64,000 nt of DNA from Musa acuminata AAA Group. Taxonomy: Eukaryota > Streptophyta > Magnoliopsida > Zingiberales > Musaceae. A model generated the notes under the pieces. It did no database searches, had not been told where the DNA came from, and saw nothing but the letters and a program-made list of their open reading frames with translations. Location: NCBI RefSeq assembly GCF_036884655.1, contig NC_088357.1, positions 6,643,501 through 6,707,500 on the forward strand, in the 5' to 3' direction. Shown in pieces: positions 38,301-51,946 of the stretch. A program made the translations under genes and the position numbers. Position 1 is the first letter of the stretch. Each line of letters begins with the position of its first letter.

Positions 38301-40554
38301 CAATAACACCAAGAAGCATGGTCTTCTGTGTTTCTTCTTCTTTTAATGCATCTGACACAAGTTTAAGTTTCTCATTGAGCTTATCCAACTCAAGTTCATA
38401 ATAATGATTTTGCTGTAGGGTCTTGTTTAATTTACTCGTCAAAGAAATTAATTCCAATTTACAACTTGACAGTTGTTCTTCTTGCATGCTTTTATGATCT
38501 CTGAGCATGTTAAGTTCCCGGTGAACAATGTCGAGCTGCTGCTTTTGTTGCAATAATGTTGATCCAGACTCTGAGGCCAACCTTTCCTTTTCTTCCAGTG
38601 ATGATGAAATTGACGCTATGACCTGCTTCAACTTGCTGTTTTTCTCAATTTCCAACCTCAAAGCATTCTCCTTTTCCAAAAGTGTTGCTTCAAAAGACAT
38701 ATTTAAGTTTTCCTTTTCTTTCATTGATGATGATAATGAGACCACATCCTGCTTCAACTTGCAGTTCTCTTCAATTTCCGACCTTAATGCATTCTCCTTT
38801 TGCAAAAGCAATGCTTCAAGAGACAACTTTTCTTTAGAATATTTTGATATCGTCGGATTCATACAAGTGATAGCATCGCAAATCACCCCTCTAAATATAG
38901 TGGTATTAATCCCCATAAGCAATTTGATCTTGATCTCAGTATCTTGCATTATGCATCTGTGCTCATCAATCAGCCCTCTCAAAATAATATTACATAATTG
39001 ATCTCTAAAATTAGTTTCTGTCTTTCCATCTTCAATAACACTTGCCAGTTTTCTTAATTGATTCAAGTAATTTGCCTCTGCAGATGAATGCAGCGCCTTC
39101 TGGTTTGCTGCATCTGAGATCTGTGCTGACAGACACTTAAGCTCATTTGTTTTCTCCATAAGCAAATTTCTTACTCGCTTATTTTCATAAGCCAGGGAAC
39201 AGTTTTTCTCCTTAAAGCTCTGCAACTCATCATCATGATTATAAAGTTCAAGTAAAGTTTCCTTCTCCACGAGGATTTCATCCAACTTCAAAATGAATCC
39301 TGGTACCTTTTCCCTTAAATGTTCAAGCTCCTTATCTTTCCTTAAAACTGACGACCCCCTTTCCTTGAGGAACTCCCTCTTAAGCCTAAACAACTCCTCC
39401 GTCTTCTCTAGCAATGCTGAGTCATGTCTTCTCCTCATCTTGGTCATTTCAGTTTTAAAGTAAAAAAGCAGTTCCTCCTTATTCATGTGATTCAGATGAG
39501 CAAAGTCTAACATGTTCTCTCCAGAATCCCCAGATTTTTCCATCATCATTGTTTCATTTTCCTCAGGTTGAGATGGAAAGTTATGATTTCCTAATACTTT
39601 CGCAGGAAAATGGTCTTTCCTTTTCGTAACAGTCCATTCTTCAAAATTCTCATAATAATTCACTTCCTCCATGATAGCATGGAGTTCATCACGCATCGCC
39701 TTAAGCTCAGAAGCCTTTTTCTGCCAATTCTTGTTTGAATTCTTAATAAAGACAGTTTGGTGATACAACTTTGTTTCATATTCATCCTGAAGGCCTCGAA
39801 CATAATCCTGAAGCACAATAGTATTAATTTCTCTTTGAAGCTCATGCTCCCATTGAAGTTCACTTAACACAACCTTCTTTGAGCAGATGATCGCACAAAT
39901 TTCTTTGAATACTAAACCTAATATGTCTTTCAGAACATCAACTTTTTGATCTACTTCTAGCAATTTCTTAATAGATTTTGTTTCATGCAATATGTTGCAT
40001 GGACCAATGCCTTCTCTACTCACAATATCCAAGCTCTTTAGATGTTGAAGATCATTCTTCAACCACTGAATCTGATTTTCCACCATAATCCTTAGCCTGC
40101 TTACATTATTGACATATTTGCAGTCTCCACAAGAACTTAAACAGCTCTTACATGACTCCAATCTTCTCTCATCAATTTCTGCCTCCTCCATCAAAGATTG
40201 ACTTGATGTTATCTCTAAATTTTGACCTGCAGCAACATGAGACTTACAAGACATCAACTTCTCATTCAAAACCGCAATTTCTGCTTCCTTCGAAGCAATT
40301 TTCTCAGCAGCCTCCTCGACCATAGCACTTACCATTCCTTTAATGATTGTATCATTCACCATTCTTGATAAACTCAAACGGTCGTTGAGCTCGTCCCAGT
40401 AGGAATCCATATCTAGAATAAATTTTTCGTATGATGCCGAGTCGTCGCCAACATGATCACTTCCTTTGAAACTACTACTTGATAGCATGTTTTCCATAAC
40501 TGGCACACCAATCTTTTCATCCAAGACGGGAAAATTCTCTGTTTCAGCCTGCAT
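34941..40554 (-). CDS. WAP: WPP domain-associated protein (WAP), long coiled coil, complete
   Basis: WAP-type proteins are plant-specific coiled coils first found as partners of the nuclear-envelope WPP-domain proteins. Coding exons: 40554-38177, 36387-36261, 36052-35951, 34994-34941; all have GT/AG borders and join in frame to 886 residues. Early residues carry the family block [20 protein letters not shown] (about 50-70). Most of the rest is Glu/Lys/Leu heptad sequence with a 42-residue internal duplication at about 571-655. The C-terminus, encoded by the short exons, has the conserved [20 protein letters not shown] and [12 protein letters not shown] blocks and stops shortly after. The start ATG lies just downstream of an acceptor (ATTCACAG at 40561-40568), so the leader contains an intron. 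The function is taken from the family name; no motif in the sequence proves the partner. Confidence 0.88.
35204..35403. repeat. Compound microsatellite (GTAT/ATAC, AT, AC) in a WAP intron
   Basis: GTGT/ATGT units, ATAC units, about 25 AT units and then AC units. All six frames are open through it and give Tyr/Ile/Thr/Cys-rich artefact peptides. Confidence 0.95.
36388..38176 (-). other. Long WAP intron, no feature seen
   Basis: Intron between the first and second coding exons. A plus-strand frame of 111 codons (36987-37322) is open but has no recognisable content. A GGTACCAGT-like motif near 37360 may be a trace of the GTACC family. Confidence 0.6.
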
Positions 40555-40560
40555 TTTTAT

Positions 40561-41631
40561 CTGTGAATGTTTAAAACTAAATTAGAACTCTGAAAGCTCC
40601 AAAACAAAAAAAAATTCTGCCCCAGAAAACCCAACATATTGGCAAAAGAACAGAAACAAAATTGTCAATGATTCTCTGCAACTATACCGGATTCAAGAAA
40701 GTTAGTGAAATTCAATAAATGAAGTCTAATTTCGAAATTCCAAAGCTCAATATTCACCATTTTTCCCTTGTCCAAAAACAAACTCATTTCTTTGAAAGCA
40801 TTGCTTTTAGTTTCAAGTTCCCCAAAGTATTTTATGGCAGCAAAATATTAATTTTTAAGTACTAAAAGCAATGGCTGAGCAAAGATGGATAGCCAACACC
40901 CCTGTTCCAAGCTGGAAAGAGGTTAGTATTGTGTTTCTGACGCAATTATGTAATTGGCGACTCGATAGGCGTTCAGGTAGTGAATGTGCGAAATGCTCGA
41001 AAAGCGTGGGAGCTGAGCTCAAATAGGCTCAGTAGAAAAGAAATGAGACGACACCAAGACATGAAGAGTTCAAGAAACAATGACACATCAATCACTATTC
41101 TGGTTTGGATTCAAAGAAAAACTGAAAATGAAACATAAAGAAACTAAAACCAATCCGGAAACGATAACTCTAATCCGTAAACTAAATGCACCACCGAACA
41201 TCCCAAATCAGAAGTTTCACCTTCGCTTAGGGAAACGAGTAGGAATTATCCAAGAGAAAAGTAACAAAAATCATTGGTAATCCAGATTCCCTTAACGTGG
41301 ACCAAACCCAAATGGATAGAAACAAAATCTTGATGCAAAATTTCAACAAAAAGAGCCAAATTAAAACTCCAAAATTTCAAAATCGGTCCGACTCTTATAA
41401 CAATTTACGAAAACAAAGCAAACCAAATCCCAAAAGAGACCAACGTAATCTGAGGAATCACCGTATCCAAATACCCCCCATCATCCAAAAAGTATCGACT
41501 TCGCAACTAAGAAGCTAAGAACGACTCAACAACCACAAGCTCAACGCCCAAATATCAGCACCAATTGAGTCAAAGTCAAGCCGAACAGAAGAAGCAGGGA
41601 AAACAAAAAAGATTGGCGGGTGGAGTAGTAC
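40561..41631 (-). other. WAP 5'-UTR intron
   Basis: Bounded on the minus strand by donor CTCCAG|GTACTACTCC (exon edge 41632) and acceptor ATTCACAG|ATAAAAATG (exon edge 40560), leaving only 6 nt between the acceptor and the start codon. No coding sequence lies inside. Leader introns of this size are common in plants and often raise expression. Confidence 0.65.
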
Positions 41632-41880
41632 CTGGAGTTTTTCGCTTCCGGAGCCCAAAAAGGAGGGATCTTTGTCGGCCTTTCCTGCTCGTACGCGCGT
41701 CCCGATTTAGGGTTAAGAAAGGAAGAGGGAAGGCGACAGGAGTCAAGAGGGAGACGACAAAGAAAAGCGGAAGACCAACACGGAGATCGAGAAGAAACCG
41801 AGAAGTCGTCGGCACGGAAGGAGAAGGCAGTCGAAGCAAGTCGAAAGGCACAGAGCGGTTGGGAGCACAAAGTAACTATT
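41632..41880 (-). promoter_or_regulatory. WAP leader exon and proximal promoter region
   Basis: A GC-richer stretch rich in C/T on the transcribed strand, which fits a plant 5' leader. Its upstream limit is a guess. Several overlapping open frames exist on both strands but none is recognisable. Confidence 0.5.
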
Positions 41881-42690
41881 AGAAGTCATTTAGAGAGAGA
41901 AGGGAAGTATTGCTTCTGATGGTAACAAGTGATGACTGTGTTGGGATCAGCAATTAGTAGTTATTTTAGCTGATGATGCTACACTAACAACAGCACAATC
42001 TATGGATGAAAAAGATCATTTGATGGAGATCACAGTCAACTTTCTTCTCTCTCTATTATGCAGCCAGCTGTGAGTTCTCTTTTCATGTTAGTGGACATGT
42101 AAGTTCAGATCAAGAAGAAAAGAATTTGAAGCTTTCTTTCTTCTTTTCTAATGTAATTAAGTTGATTAATGATATTCAATTTCACAGATTTAACATTATC
42201 AACTGAGAAAAAAAATGTATTATTGTGTTGGTTTGATTTACTATAGCTTTTCTTTTTTTTTTGATAAAAATAACTGAACTATTGAGAAAAATAATTATTT
42301 TGATTTGATGTGCACATCCTAATATCTTATTGTAAATCAAATTAATTATTGTTCGAGCACATCTAAAAGGAAAAAATAACATATTATTTTCTGTGATTAA
42401 TAAAACATTCAATCTTATTTCTAGTCGAGTCTACTAACAAAAAATATCATACGTATTCAGTGGTAAGTGCTTACTGATAATTTCTATAATATTTTTATCA
42501 ATAAAATCGATAACGGAGAAACATGATTAAATATTCTAGTTTTATAAATATAAATATCTTAATATAATTTTTGAAAATATATAAATTATGATGCTAAAAG
42601 AAATTAATTAGTAATCTATAATTGGCTCTCTAAATGATCATACTTGAAGTGTTAGGAGTGGAATAAATATAAATCAAGATGGGAATGTAA

Positions 42691-42840
42691 GATGAAATTA
42701 TCTTGGCAAGAAGGCATTGAATGAAAAGCTAAATTTATGATGCACCATCAACAGCCCAAAGATGTAATGAAATTATCTTGGCATGGAGGCACTGAATGAA
42801 AAGCTAAATTTATGATGCAACATGAACAGCCCAAAGATGT
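42691..42840. repeat. 75-bp tandem duplication
   Basis: Two adjacent units (about 42691-42765 and 42766-42840) share ATGAAATTATCTTGGCA, ATGAAAAGCTAAATTTATGA and ACAGCCCAAAGATGT, with a few substitutions. Confidence 0.9.
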
Positions 42841-44300
42841 CATTGAAATCCACTTGTTTCCACAGATCACCTGATGCTGCTGGATAGTAAGAAGGATTGG
42901 GTTTACCAAGTAAACCAACCTTGATCATGGGAACAGGTAAAAGCTGCAGGACCAAAAGAGACAGTCACAAGCACAAAAAAAAAAAAAAGGGACCTACAGA
43001 GGCTTACTTTTTAGGTGGAAAAGTGGTGGACAATCCATTGTGGTTTGGATGATTCCATGCTTCCTGTGATGGCAAAAGGTTGCAAGGAGAGTAGACAATG
43101 CCATCAGATGGTTTCTTTGGAATCATACATGTGTTCAGTGTCCTCTTTTGATGTCATGATTGGTTGTAGCAACAGGTCAGGCATGGCAGACACAGGGTGT
43201 CTGCATCTGCATGCAGACTGATGTTTCTACTTTGTTGGAGTAGCAGTTTGGGGAAGAGAAGATGATGGAATGGTGAGTGAGTTTGCTCATCAGATCAGGT
43301 CACCTTCTGTCCTGAAGAAGAACAGCAGTACAACAATGATCTTATCACACAAGTTATTGACAGAATTAAGTACTCTTTTTATGGTGGAATGTGTGGCCCT
43401 CAGTGAATGGAATTTTGCAATGGTAGGAGAGCAGATTTGCTGAAATCTTAGGTGACAGTGTGATATGTCATGCTTTTGCAGTACAACTAAAGGAAAATTA
43501 ATGGCATCCATACAAATGAACAGTATGCTTCAAATTTTTTGAGGTATCCTAAGACAGCTTCTTATATAAAATAATAGGATGGATATTTTGGTGCCTCAAC
43601 TCATCATTCTTTTCAGCAAATATAATAGTAATAACAAACATTTATATGATTTTTTCCTAAATAAAGAATGCATAGAAATGGATTTCAAAGGCCACTTGAG
43701 TGTTCCATGATGCTTCCTATTGCTTCCCCACCACACCACTCCATAGTTTTTCCTTTCTTTTTAATCAAAAGGCCTTGACTGACAATTATATATTTCTGTT
43801 GTCAACAAGACAATAAAAAGATTGAAGAATGTAATTTATTCATTTCTTCTCTGATTTCTAAGAGCTCACTTCCACCATAAAAAAAATCTGTTTTTACCTT
43901 CCAAGAACCAGCAATAATTTTTTACTTCCCTTTACATTTTATATTCAAGAAACATAGATAGGACTCCTTGACCAACAACAAAAAGGTGAGGTAACTATTT
44001 ATTATCAGCTTATTGGTAAAAGGTTCAATGGGGTAGTTCTCCAAAGCCGAGGATGAAAACCAAGCAAATAAAGCAGGAAGTGATGGATAAAGAAATCAAG
44101 TAATATGTGTATGGAATGTCCTCATTAGTGATAGAGCTATAAACCATCACTTTGATGTTTCCAAAGGTGATGGATTTACCTCTTCCAATTATTGAACATG
44201 AACTAAATCACAATCCCAAGCCAGCACACCTAAGCTCAGTATGCCATTCATGATGTCCCAGCCCTTTCTTTTGTTACATGTGACATCATTAACAAAAAAA

Positions 44301-44301
<1 letters not shown>

Positions 44302-44373
<72 letters not shown>

Positions 44374-44407
44374 TATATATTTATATATATCTATATATAC
44401 ATATATA

Positions 44408-44498
<91 letters not shown>

Positions 44499-44509
44499 GT
44501 GTGTGTGTT
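44302..44509. repeat. AT/ATAC compound microsatellite
   Basis: A long AT run with interruptions, a block of ATAC units around 44405-44435, a second long AT run and a GTGTGTGT end. Confidence 0.95.
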
Positions 44510-44673
44510 CTATTGTAGTTAAATTCCATCAGTGATTTATGGAGACAATGATGCTAAAGTTTCAATTGATGTTACTTTTTTCAAAATTATTGTATATACT
44601 ATTATCTTAAATTATTTTTATATTTATTCCTCAGGTTTTAACCTGAGTTTATTGGATCATGCTTATACTAGTA

Positions 44674-44774
<101 letters not shown>

Positions 44775-46807
44775 AAAGGTGCTATTTCCAAACTGTTGAA
44801 GGATACAAATACAAAACCCTCTTTAAATAAAGCTAGCAAAAAGGTGCTGCTTCTTTGAAGTATGCAAAAGCTGAGGGATTGCCAATGGAATGCTTGCTGT
44901 AAAGATCTGAAGAAAGGACAAAAAGCATATGACATGAGGCACAATTCCAACCAGGGAAGCATGCAATCTTTATTTCCTTCTGAGCCAAAGAAGACACAGA
45001 CCTTTGTTGCATGTAAGGCCATAAATAATGTACTGATGTGTGATGACCACAGTGATGCTGTTTTGGACTTGTGTCTCTCAAAAGTTCTGAAGCCATCTTT
45101 TTGTTGGAAACAATCTCAACTTCTATAAATGAGATTAACATTTATCTTCTATAATAAAAAAGATAAAAATTGAAGTTTTTTTATATTTATGTTCATATTC
45201 TTTAGTATACAATTTCCAGCTTTTTCTGTAAATGAAATTAGCATTTATATTTCATAATCAATAGCTTACATTTAGGATGAAGTTTTTATTAAGTTGATAA
45301 TAATTAGTATGAAAGTGTGTTAATTTTTAAAGCTTTATCCATACCATCTTTTTGTTGGAAAATAACATCAACTTCCATAAATAAATTTAATGTTTATCCT
45401 TCATAATCAATAATATTAAGATGTATTAACTTCGTATTATTTTTATTTATCCTGTTAATTAATTATCAGATGTGAGATGAGTTGTATAGAATTTAAGGAC
45501 CAAATTATATATACAATTATGTCACTTCTGTTGTCATTTGTCCAATAAACCCAAAAATCATGATTAACATTAATTAGAAAATAAAAATATCAAATATCTA
45601 AAATATTGTTTATTATTTTCATAAATTATTTGACATCATTCTTTTTCAATGTTTTTGAAAGTCATATCAATTTATGACAATGGTCAATTGATGGAGATAA
45701 AACTCTAATGACATTTCTTTACTTAACAATATGAATTGCTCAAAGTCTGCCACAAAAGGGATCCCATTGCAGAAACAATTGCAAAGTTCACAATTCTTTC
45801 AAGAAAAGAACAGCCATTAGAAGTTACTCTTCCCATCAATCTGCAAAAGGGGGGCAATACATTACATTTGGAGGTTCACCTTCAGCTCAATTCAACTCCA
45901 TTTTCAGAATATTTTCATCAAACAAAGGCCCTGCAGGTCCTATTCAAAATGTAGTTACCAAACATAGATCTATCAGTGGCGGTGGATAGATCGACCACTG
46001 CTACAGTTATCATCTGTCGTATACACAGTTAATATAACCTGAATTCTAAGCAAAAGTACATCGGTGGACAGCATTTTGAGCTGGTTCAGAATAACACCAT
46101 GAAACTAATCACCTCTATGTTTAAGCAAAGATGCTTGCTCGAAAAGAAGACTAAAATGAAGACCTTGTGATGCAAAAGAAGCCATAGATCGTAGTTGCAA
46201 CAGTGTCTTTGTTGTAGTTGTTACATACAGAGAATGAGAGAATGCTCAACGCATCAATCACCAATATTTCTTCACAGGTGTCTACCAAAATATGGAAAGA
46301 CACTTCTACCTTGAAACATGCATCTGATCCATTCACTTATTATCCCACTGAGGCTTTTTACCATTTATCTTTCCATAAACATATAGGAAATGTATCTCTT
46401 TTTGTTTGCTCAATATGCTGTGTCCATCCTCAACTTCTTGCAGGCTTGCAACTGCTGAACGAAGTGTATCCTTCCAGCTTGTTTCACATTTAGATCTCAT
46501 GACAGATTGAAGACGAGCCAGTGCAAAGCCTGAGCCAGGACAAAGCGAGAGAGTGAAAATGGTACTGCTCCATTTTGGTCTTCTGCACAAGTCATACAAC
46601 CATGGACTGCCCCCCTAGGTTCAAATGTCAACAATCTACTTAACGCCACCACTTTCTTTCTTGTTTCTTTTCCACTGGTTTCCAAAAAAGTCAGCATTGC
46701 TCAGAATGACACCCATGTCATTCCTTCTATCCCTTCCTTCTGTTCGAACATTGATGACACATGCCATTTCTCCAATGAAAGAGCCTTTTAGACCTAATTA
46801 TCTTCAT

Positions 46808-49800
46808 TTATGGTGATTTTCGCCATGGTTTCATGCCTTTCTGGTTAAATTTGAATGGCCAGCTTTTTCTGCGCTTTGGACTCTCAGAGAAAATGCCGGA
46901 TGCCAAAGCCTGCTTTAGCCATAACTCAAACTCATCATCCTCAACAATCATCTCAGCATCCAGTCCCCAAGGATATCTGGAGGGATTAGATCGCAGCCCA
47001 GTCCTCTCCAAGCCAATCATGTTCACATGGAAGCTTGGCCCGTGGGTGTTAGGCCTGCATGCCATTCCCTGCATACAGCAGATTGGCAAAGTCAACAACT
47101 ATTTCCAATTTATTGATGATTTGTGTTAAGTTTCTTTAATTCATTACACAATCATCGACATGAGAGCTAGAAGACAGGATTGTACAATTCTACCAGTTGA
47201 TCAATTAAACATTACATAAGAAGTTGAAGATGCCCTCAGAATAAGCTACACATACCGGAAACCATAACAACTGGCAAGGTGCACATCCTAATTTCCAGCA
47301 TAACTCTAGGAAATGAAAACCAACAATGTTGCTTTTGTTGGAGTACAACTAACATCTCATAGCAATTTATCATTTACCATAGAGAAGATTATCATAATTT
47401 TTTTTATTCCAGATAACTACAACCTCTGCTAGTGAAAACTGCAATCAACATGCACGATGGATTGTGACGGTTGCTGATGAATTCTTTGCATAAATGTTCA
47501 AGAAATAATCAATTTACCACAGGCTTCTTCTTCGGCAGCACTCTAACCTCTCACTGATCCTTTACGTGGGAACTAAAATCCATGCCATGGTTATACACAA
47601 ACTTCTTAATTCTATCATAAAGAGAATAGCATGCAACACATGGGTAATAAGATTAAATTTCTGACTGCCCAGGTTTGTGGAAAGACAATTTAAATTCTGC
47701 CTCACTCGTTTAATCTTGTACACAGAACAAGAGTTCTAAGGCTTAACAAAAAACCTTAGAATCCTAGTGCATATGTAGCAAAAAGCAGACTATATTTTCT
47801 AATCCATAGTAACAACCATTGGAAGCAATAGAAAGCAATAGTTATAAACACAATACCCATCTCTTAAACATGCTGCAATCACTGGGTCATATTAGGTAAT
47901 GAGTATAACATGCAGAAAAAGGAGCAGCTACGATGTGTATTAGTTACAGTCACTTAGAAAATTGAAGTTGTTTCTTAAGGAAAATAGACAGACATCATAA
48001 GAAGTGGGTGATAGAAGATAGAAAGAAGATTGAGGCCACTACATGTTCCTCTGATAGCAAGTGTGGATGCTGGAGATAGAAATGGTATCCATGTTCTTGA
48101 ATTAAGACAGATTCTTTTATAAAGGTTCACATATTTCTAATGTGGAGCACACAACAACAGGTTGAAGGTCCAAGAGTATCTTGACTAGAAGTGTAAAGGT
48201 TGCCGATAGGTGCTCCTAGAGCGCTTGTACATTCACTACAAGAAAATCGGGTTAAGAGTTATTGTGTCTGTGGTCAGCCTTCTACATCAAACTCAGTATG
48301 TAGTCAGAAAATACTCCTATTGCCATGTCACTTGTTAGATCGAACAATCACTGATCCTCTCAACAAGATACAAAAAATAAGTTGAACACAAAAAGAAGAG
48401 CAGCCCAAATAATGATAATCTGGTAGAAGGCTAAATGAAACCAAAATATGCACGAGAAAGAATCTCCAGTGATCAATCAGGTCTCATATGAAACCACTGA
48501 AATTTGAAAACATGAACTAGAATTTCTCAAAATATTACAAGATTATAGTTCAGCTGAGGCTAAATCTTGCATAAAAACATTATTTGAGTTATAATAGAAA
48601 GTTGCATAAACTTTGAACTGTTTGATCCAGTTCTCTATTTGTTCATCTGATAGATTTACATGAATTGACAAAGTTATAGAACAAAGTGAATTCCGAATGG
48701 TACATGGATTTTTGCAAAGGGAACTATTAATTTAAGCATCAGCAGGTTTCCAAATTTTACGACAATAAATATTACAAAGAAATGAAACAAGATAATTAAA
48801 CAGTCAGATGCTGACCTGACAAATTGCCCATTCAGACACATCAAATATCTTGCTCTCTGCGCATACAAAAGCTCGTGGTATATCCACCTAAAAAAAAGGA
48901 TTTACAAAATATAATAATAAAGTCAATATTATACCTAATGGTCAAGAATAACATGCCCTGTTATTCTTACCATAATTAAGAATACCTAAAAACAACAGGG
49001 ATAGCAACAAATGTCCCCTTCTTCACATGAAGAAGGGTTAAAAAATAGGTTTAGTAGTATGTTCAGTATGTCAGAAACAACTGAAACCAGAGTACCACCT
49101 GCACCAATCAGTTTCTGAAACAAAACTCTTAATAACACACTAAATTGGAAATATACACAAATAGCTGATGGAACTAGCATCATAGATGCAACATTAACTC
49201 TTGCAGTACATAAGACTCCCGTCAGTGGATCCGAGAAATGATTGTAATTGAAGATCAGACAATTGAATGAATTGAAGTTATTTTCCCAAGCATCAAGTGA
49301 GTAGTGTGAGGTCACATCTTAGTTGTCAATGATGTGATTCTATTATACATGTATAGAGGTGTGAAGATGCAAGGTAGGCATGCCTGGTATTTAGTCATTG
49401 AGCCAGAGTGAATCCGATATATTTTTTTCAACTATCATTTCTGATTACTATCTTTTGCTTCCTCTCTCTTTCCGTTCCTCTACTTTCAAACAAAAAAAGA
49501 TATACTTTCCATACTTGTCATGAACTTATCCCACATCAAATAGCTACAATGCCACTAGAACTATCCTTGGCTAATTTCTAATTATATTCCACAGTTGAAA
49601 AGAAGAACTTTGATTCAGTATGAGATCAGATCCCACAACCATGCATATGTAGAAACATAGTCAACGTAAATAGCTTCAGTATTTGTTATAAATTATAGAT
49701 GTAACTTGAAAAAAAACTAAAGAATCTTTGAAATGTAAGCAAAATTAATAATACTTAAGCTAGCATTAAGAAGGTAACCAAGACTGAGACAATAAAACAA

Positions 49801-51817
49801 ACTGAGAAGTTGGAAGAGAAAAGTTTATATGTGCTTGAACATGAAAAGAAAAAGAACCTTCCGATGTCTGATTATAACTGGCGAGCTCCCGCTTTCTACC
49901 CACCCATCTCCATCTTTGGCTTGATGATACTGTGAGCAATTCTATTGAAACACACTATTATAATTAGTCTCCAAAAATCACATAGCTCTTGTCATATATG
50001 ATGACATGAACATGTAAAATTTCAGATTAGTCTCTCACCTGACACCACCTTGCCCTGCCTTTACTTCTGTTAGTACATATCCATATATGAGAATTTCCAC
50101 ACTTCGTGCACTCAATACGTCTAGATTCTTCAGAACAGTACTCCACTCCTCCCTGTATTGTAACATAATCAGATGCTTAACTTAGTCTTCAGATCTCAAA
50201 GAATAACTAGTTTGAATGTACATAGAGTAAGATAATCATCCAAAGTCGCATGCCAAAATGAAAAGTTATGGCAATAAATAAGCACACAACAAACTGAAAC
50301 ATAATTAAAGGGCAATACTTCAATAAGGTTCATCGTGCCACCTTGTACCGAGTGGTACGTATCGGTCCGACAAGGGACAGGCACGCAAACCTCCCTGTAA
50401 CGGGCGGTCCATAACAGGGGACCCTATATCGAGTAATACGAGATCTGTACCAGGTGGAATGATCGAAATCTGGCTATTACCGAGTTGTACCAGTCGGTAA
50501 CGGTTGGATTTCGATCGTTACCGATGAATGGCTAGGATTTGTTGAATTCAAATGGTTCACTTAATTGTTTGAACTAGATATAAGGGTTTTTAAACCTTTA
50601 TACCCCCTCATTCACACCCCTTATGCTCTCTTAAACTATTCTACTCTCTCATATCTTTCTTTCATTCTCACATTTACATTCTTTTAAACTCAACAAAGTT
50701 ACAATTTGTAGATTAAATCAAGTTTGGAAGGTTAATTTGGGAAGATTAACACTAGTTAGAGGAAGAACACTATAATCAAAAGCATGTATTGCAAAGATTT
50801 TTCTTGATTTACGAGCAATATTTTATGTATACCACTCAAAATTCAGATCATGAAACTCGTCGAGATACTGATCAAGTTTATACACGAAAGGGGAAGGAAA
50901 AGACATTGGATGATTTTGATCAGATGTGACGGAGCCTACATGAGATAAACACAGAACGAAGCTTGTCGTATTCCCAGCCATTGTATTACGAAGAATCTTA
51001 TGGTCAACATCAGTACAGTGATAGTTGATTAATCTTCTTTGAGTAGCAATACGATGATCGATCTTATAATACAAAGCATATGATCAATGGCGAAAGTAGA
51101 CATTCTCCAACCTTCACACCAATACATGCCATAATCGTACTTACCTTAGGAGCCGCTTCGAACATGTGGTTCAAGATAATCAGACTATAACCATCATCAC
51201 ATTGATATACCAATGACATACAATGTATCAATATACTATGTCGTGAGATCAATTTCAGGATTGAGTCTTGCCAAACATATCATATTGATATACATATACA
51301 AAGAATCGAAGATCCTGATCTACCACTCGTGGAGTCCCATTGTTTTTTAGTGGTAGAACCAAGTACATCCATCAATTAATCTATTTATTTCTTCATTTAT
51401 TTCAGTCTTAAAGTTTCACTCAAAATCTAATAAATCAAATCATTTCTTTCTATATAATTTAATATCAACGGAAGGAAGCTGCTCCTCAAAGCTCGAAAAA
51501 GATCTGTGTCACTATTCTTCCCTAATTTAGAATATTTTTGCTGAAATTAAACTAAATTTACATTAGTTTCCAACTTAAAAATTCTAATCTAAGTTTTTTT
51601 TTCTATTTTCAAGAATTTTGGAGCAATTTTTAGCGCCTTTTTTTGTGTCGTCGACATGCCCCATCATGCCGACACTTGGCATACCGGTACGAGGTGGCAC
51701 GTATCGTGCCGTCAACCAATCGACATGCCAGTTCGAACTAGTAAGGCAAACCTTATCTTCATGTACATGAATCAGCTTTCGAAAGGCAAAATGTTTAATC
51801 AGATCAATCTAGCATTG

Positions 51818-51863
<46 letters not shown>

Positions 51864-51875
51864 TACATACATACA

Positions 51876-51946
<71 letters not shown>

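Noticed and set aside
38528..39001. 157-codon plus-strand frame
   Set aside because: It is antisense to the WAP coiled-coil exon; Ser/Phe-rich content is the mirror of Glu/Lys codons.
41541..41882. Open frames on both strands of 90-109 codons
   Set aside because: They overlap one another in a GC-rich leader region, none is recognisable, and the stretch is explained as the WAP leader exon and promoter.
48200..48385. Possible copia-like polyprotein tail (DPLNKIQ) in a J-protein intron
   Set aside because: Only a few residues resemble such a tail and no neighbouring RNase H or reverse transcriptase sequence can be read.
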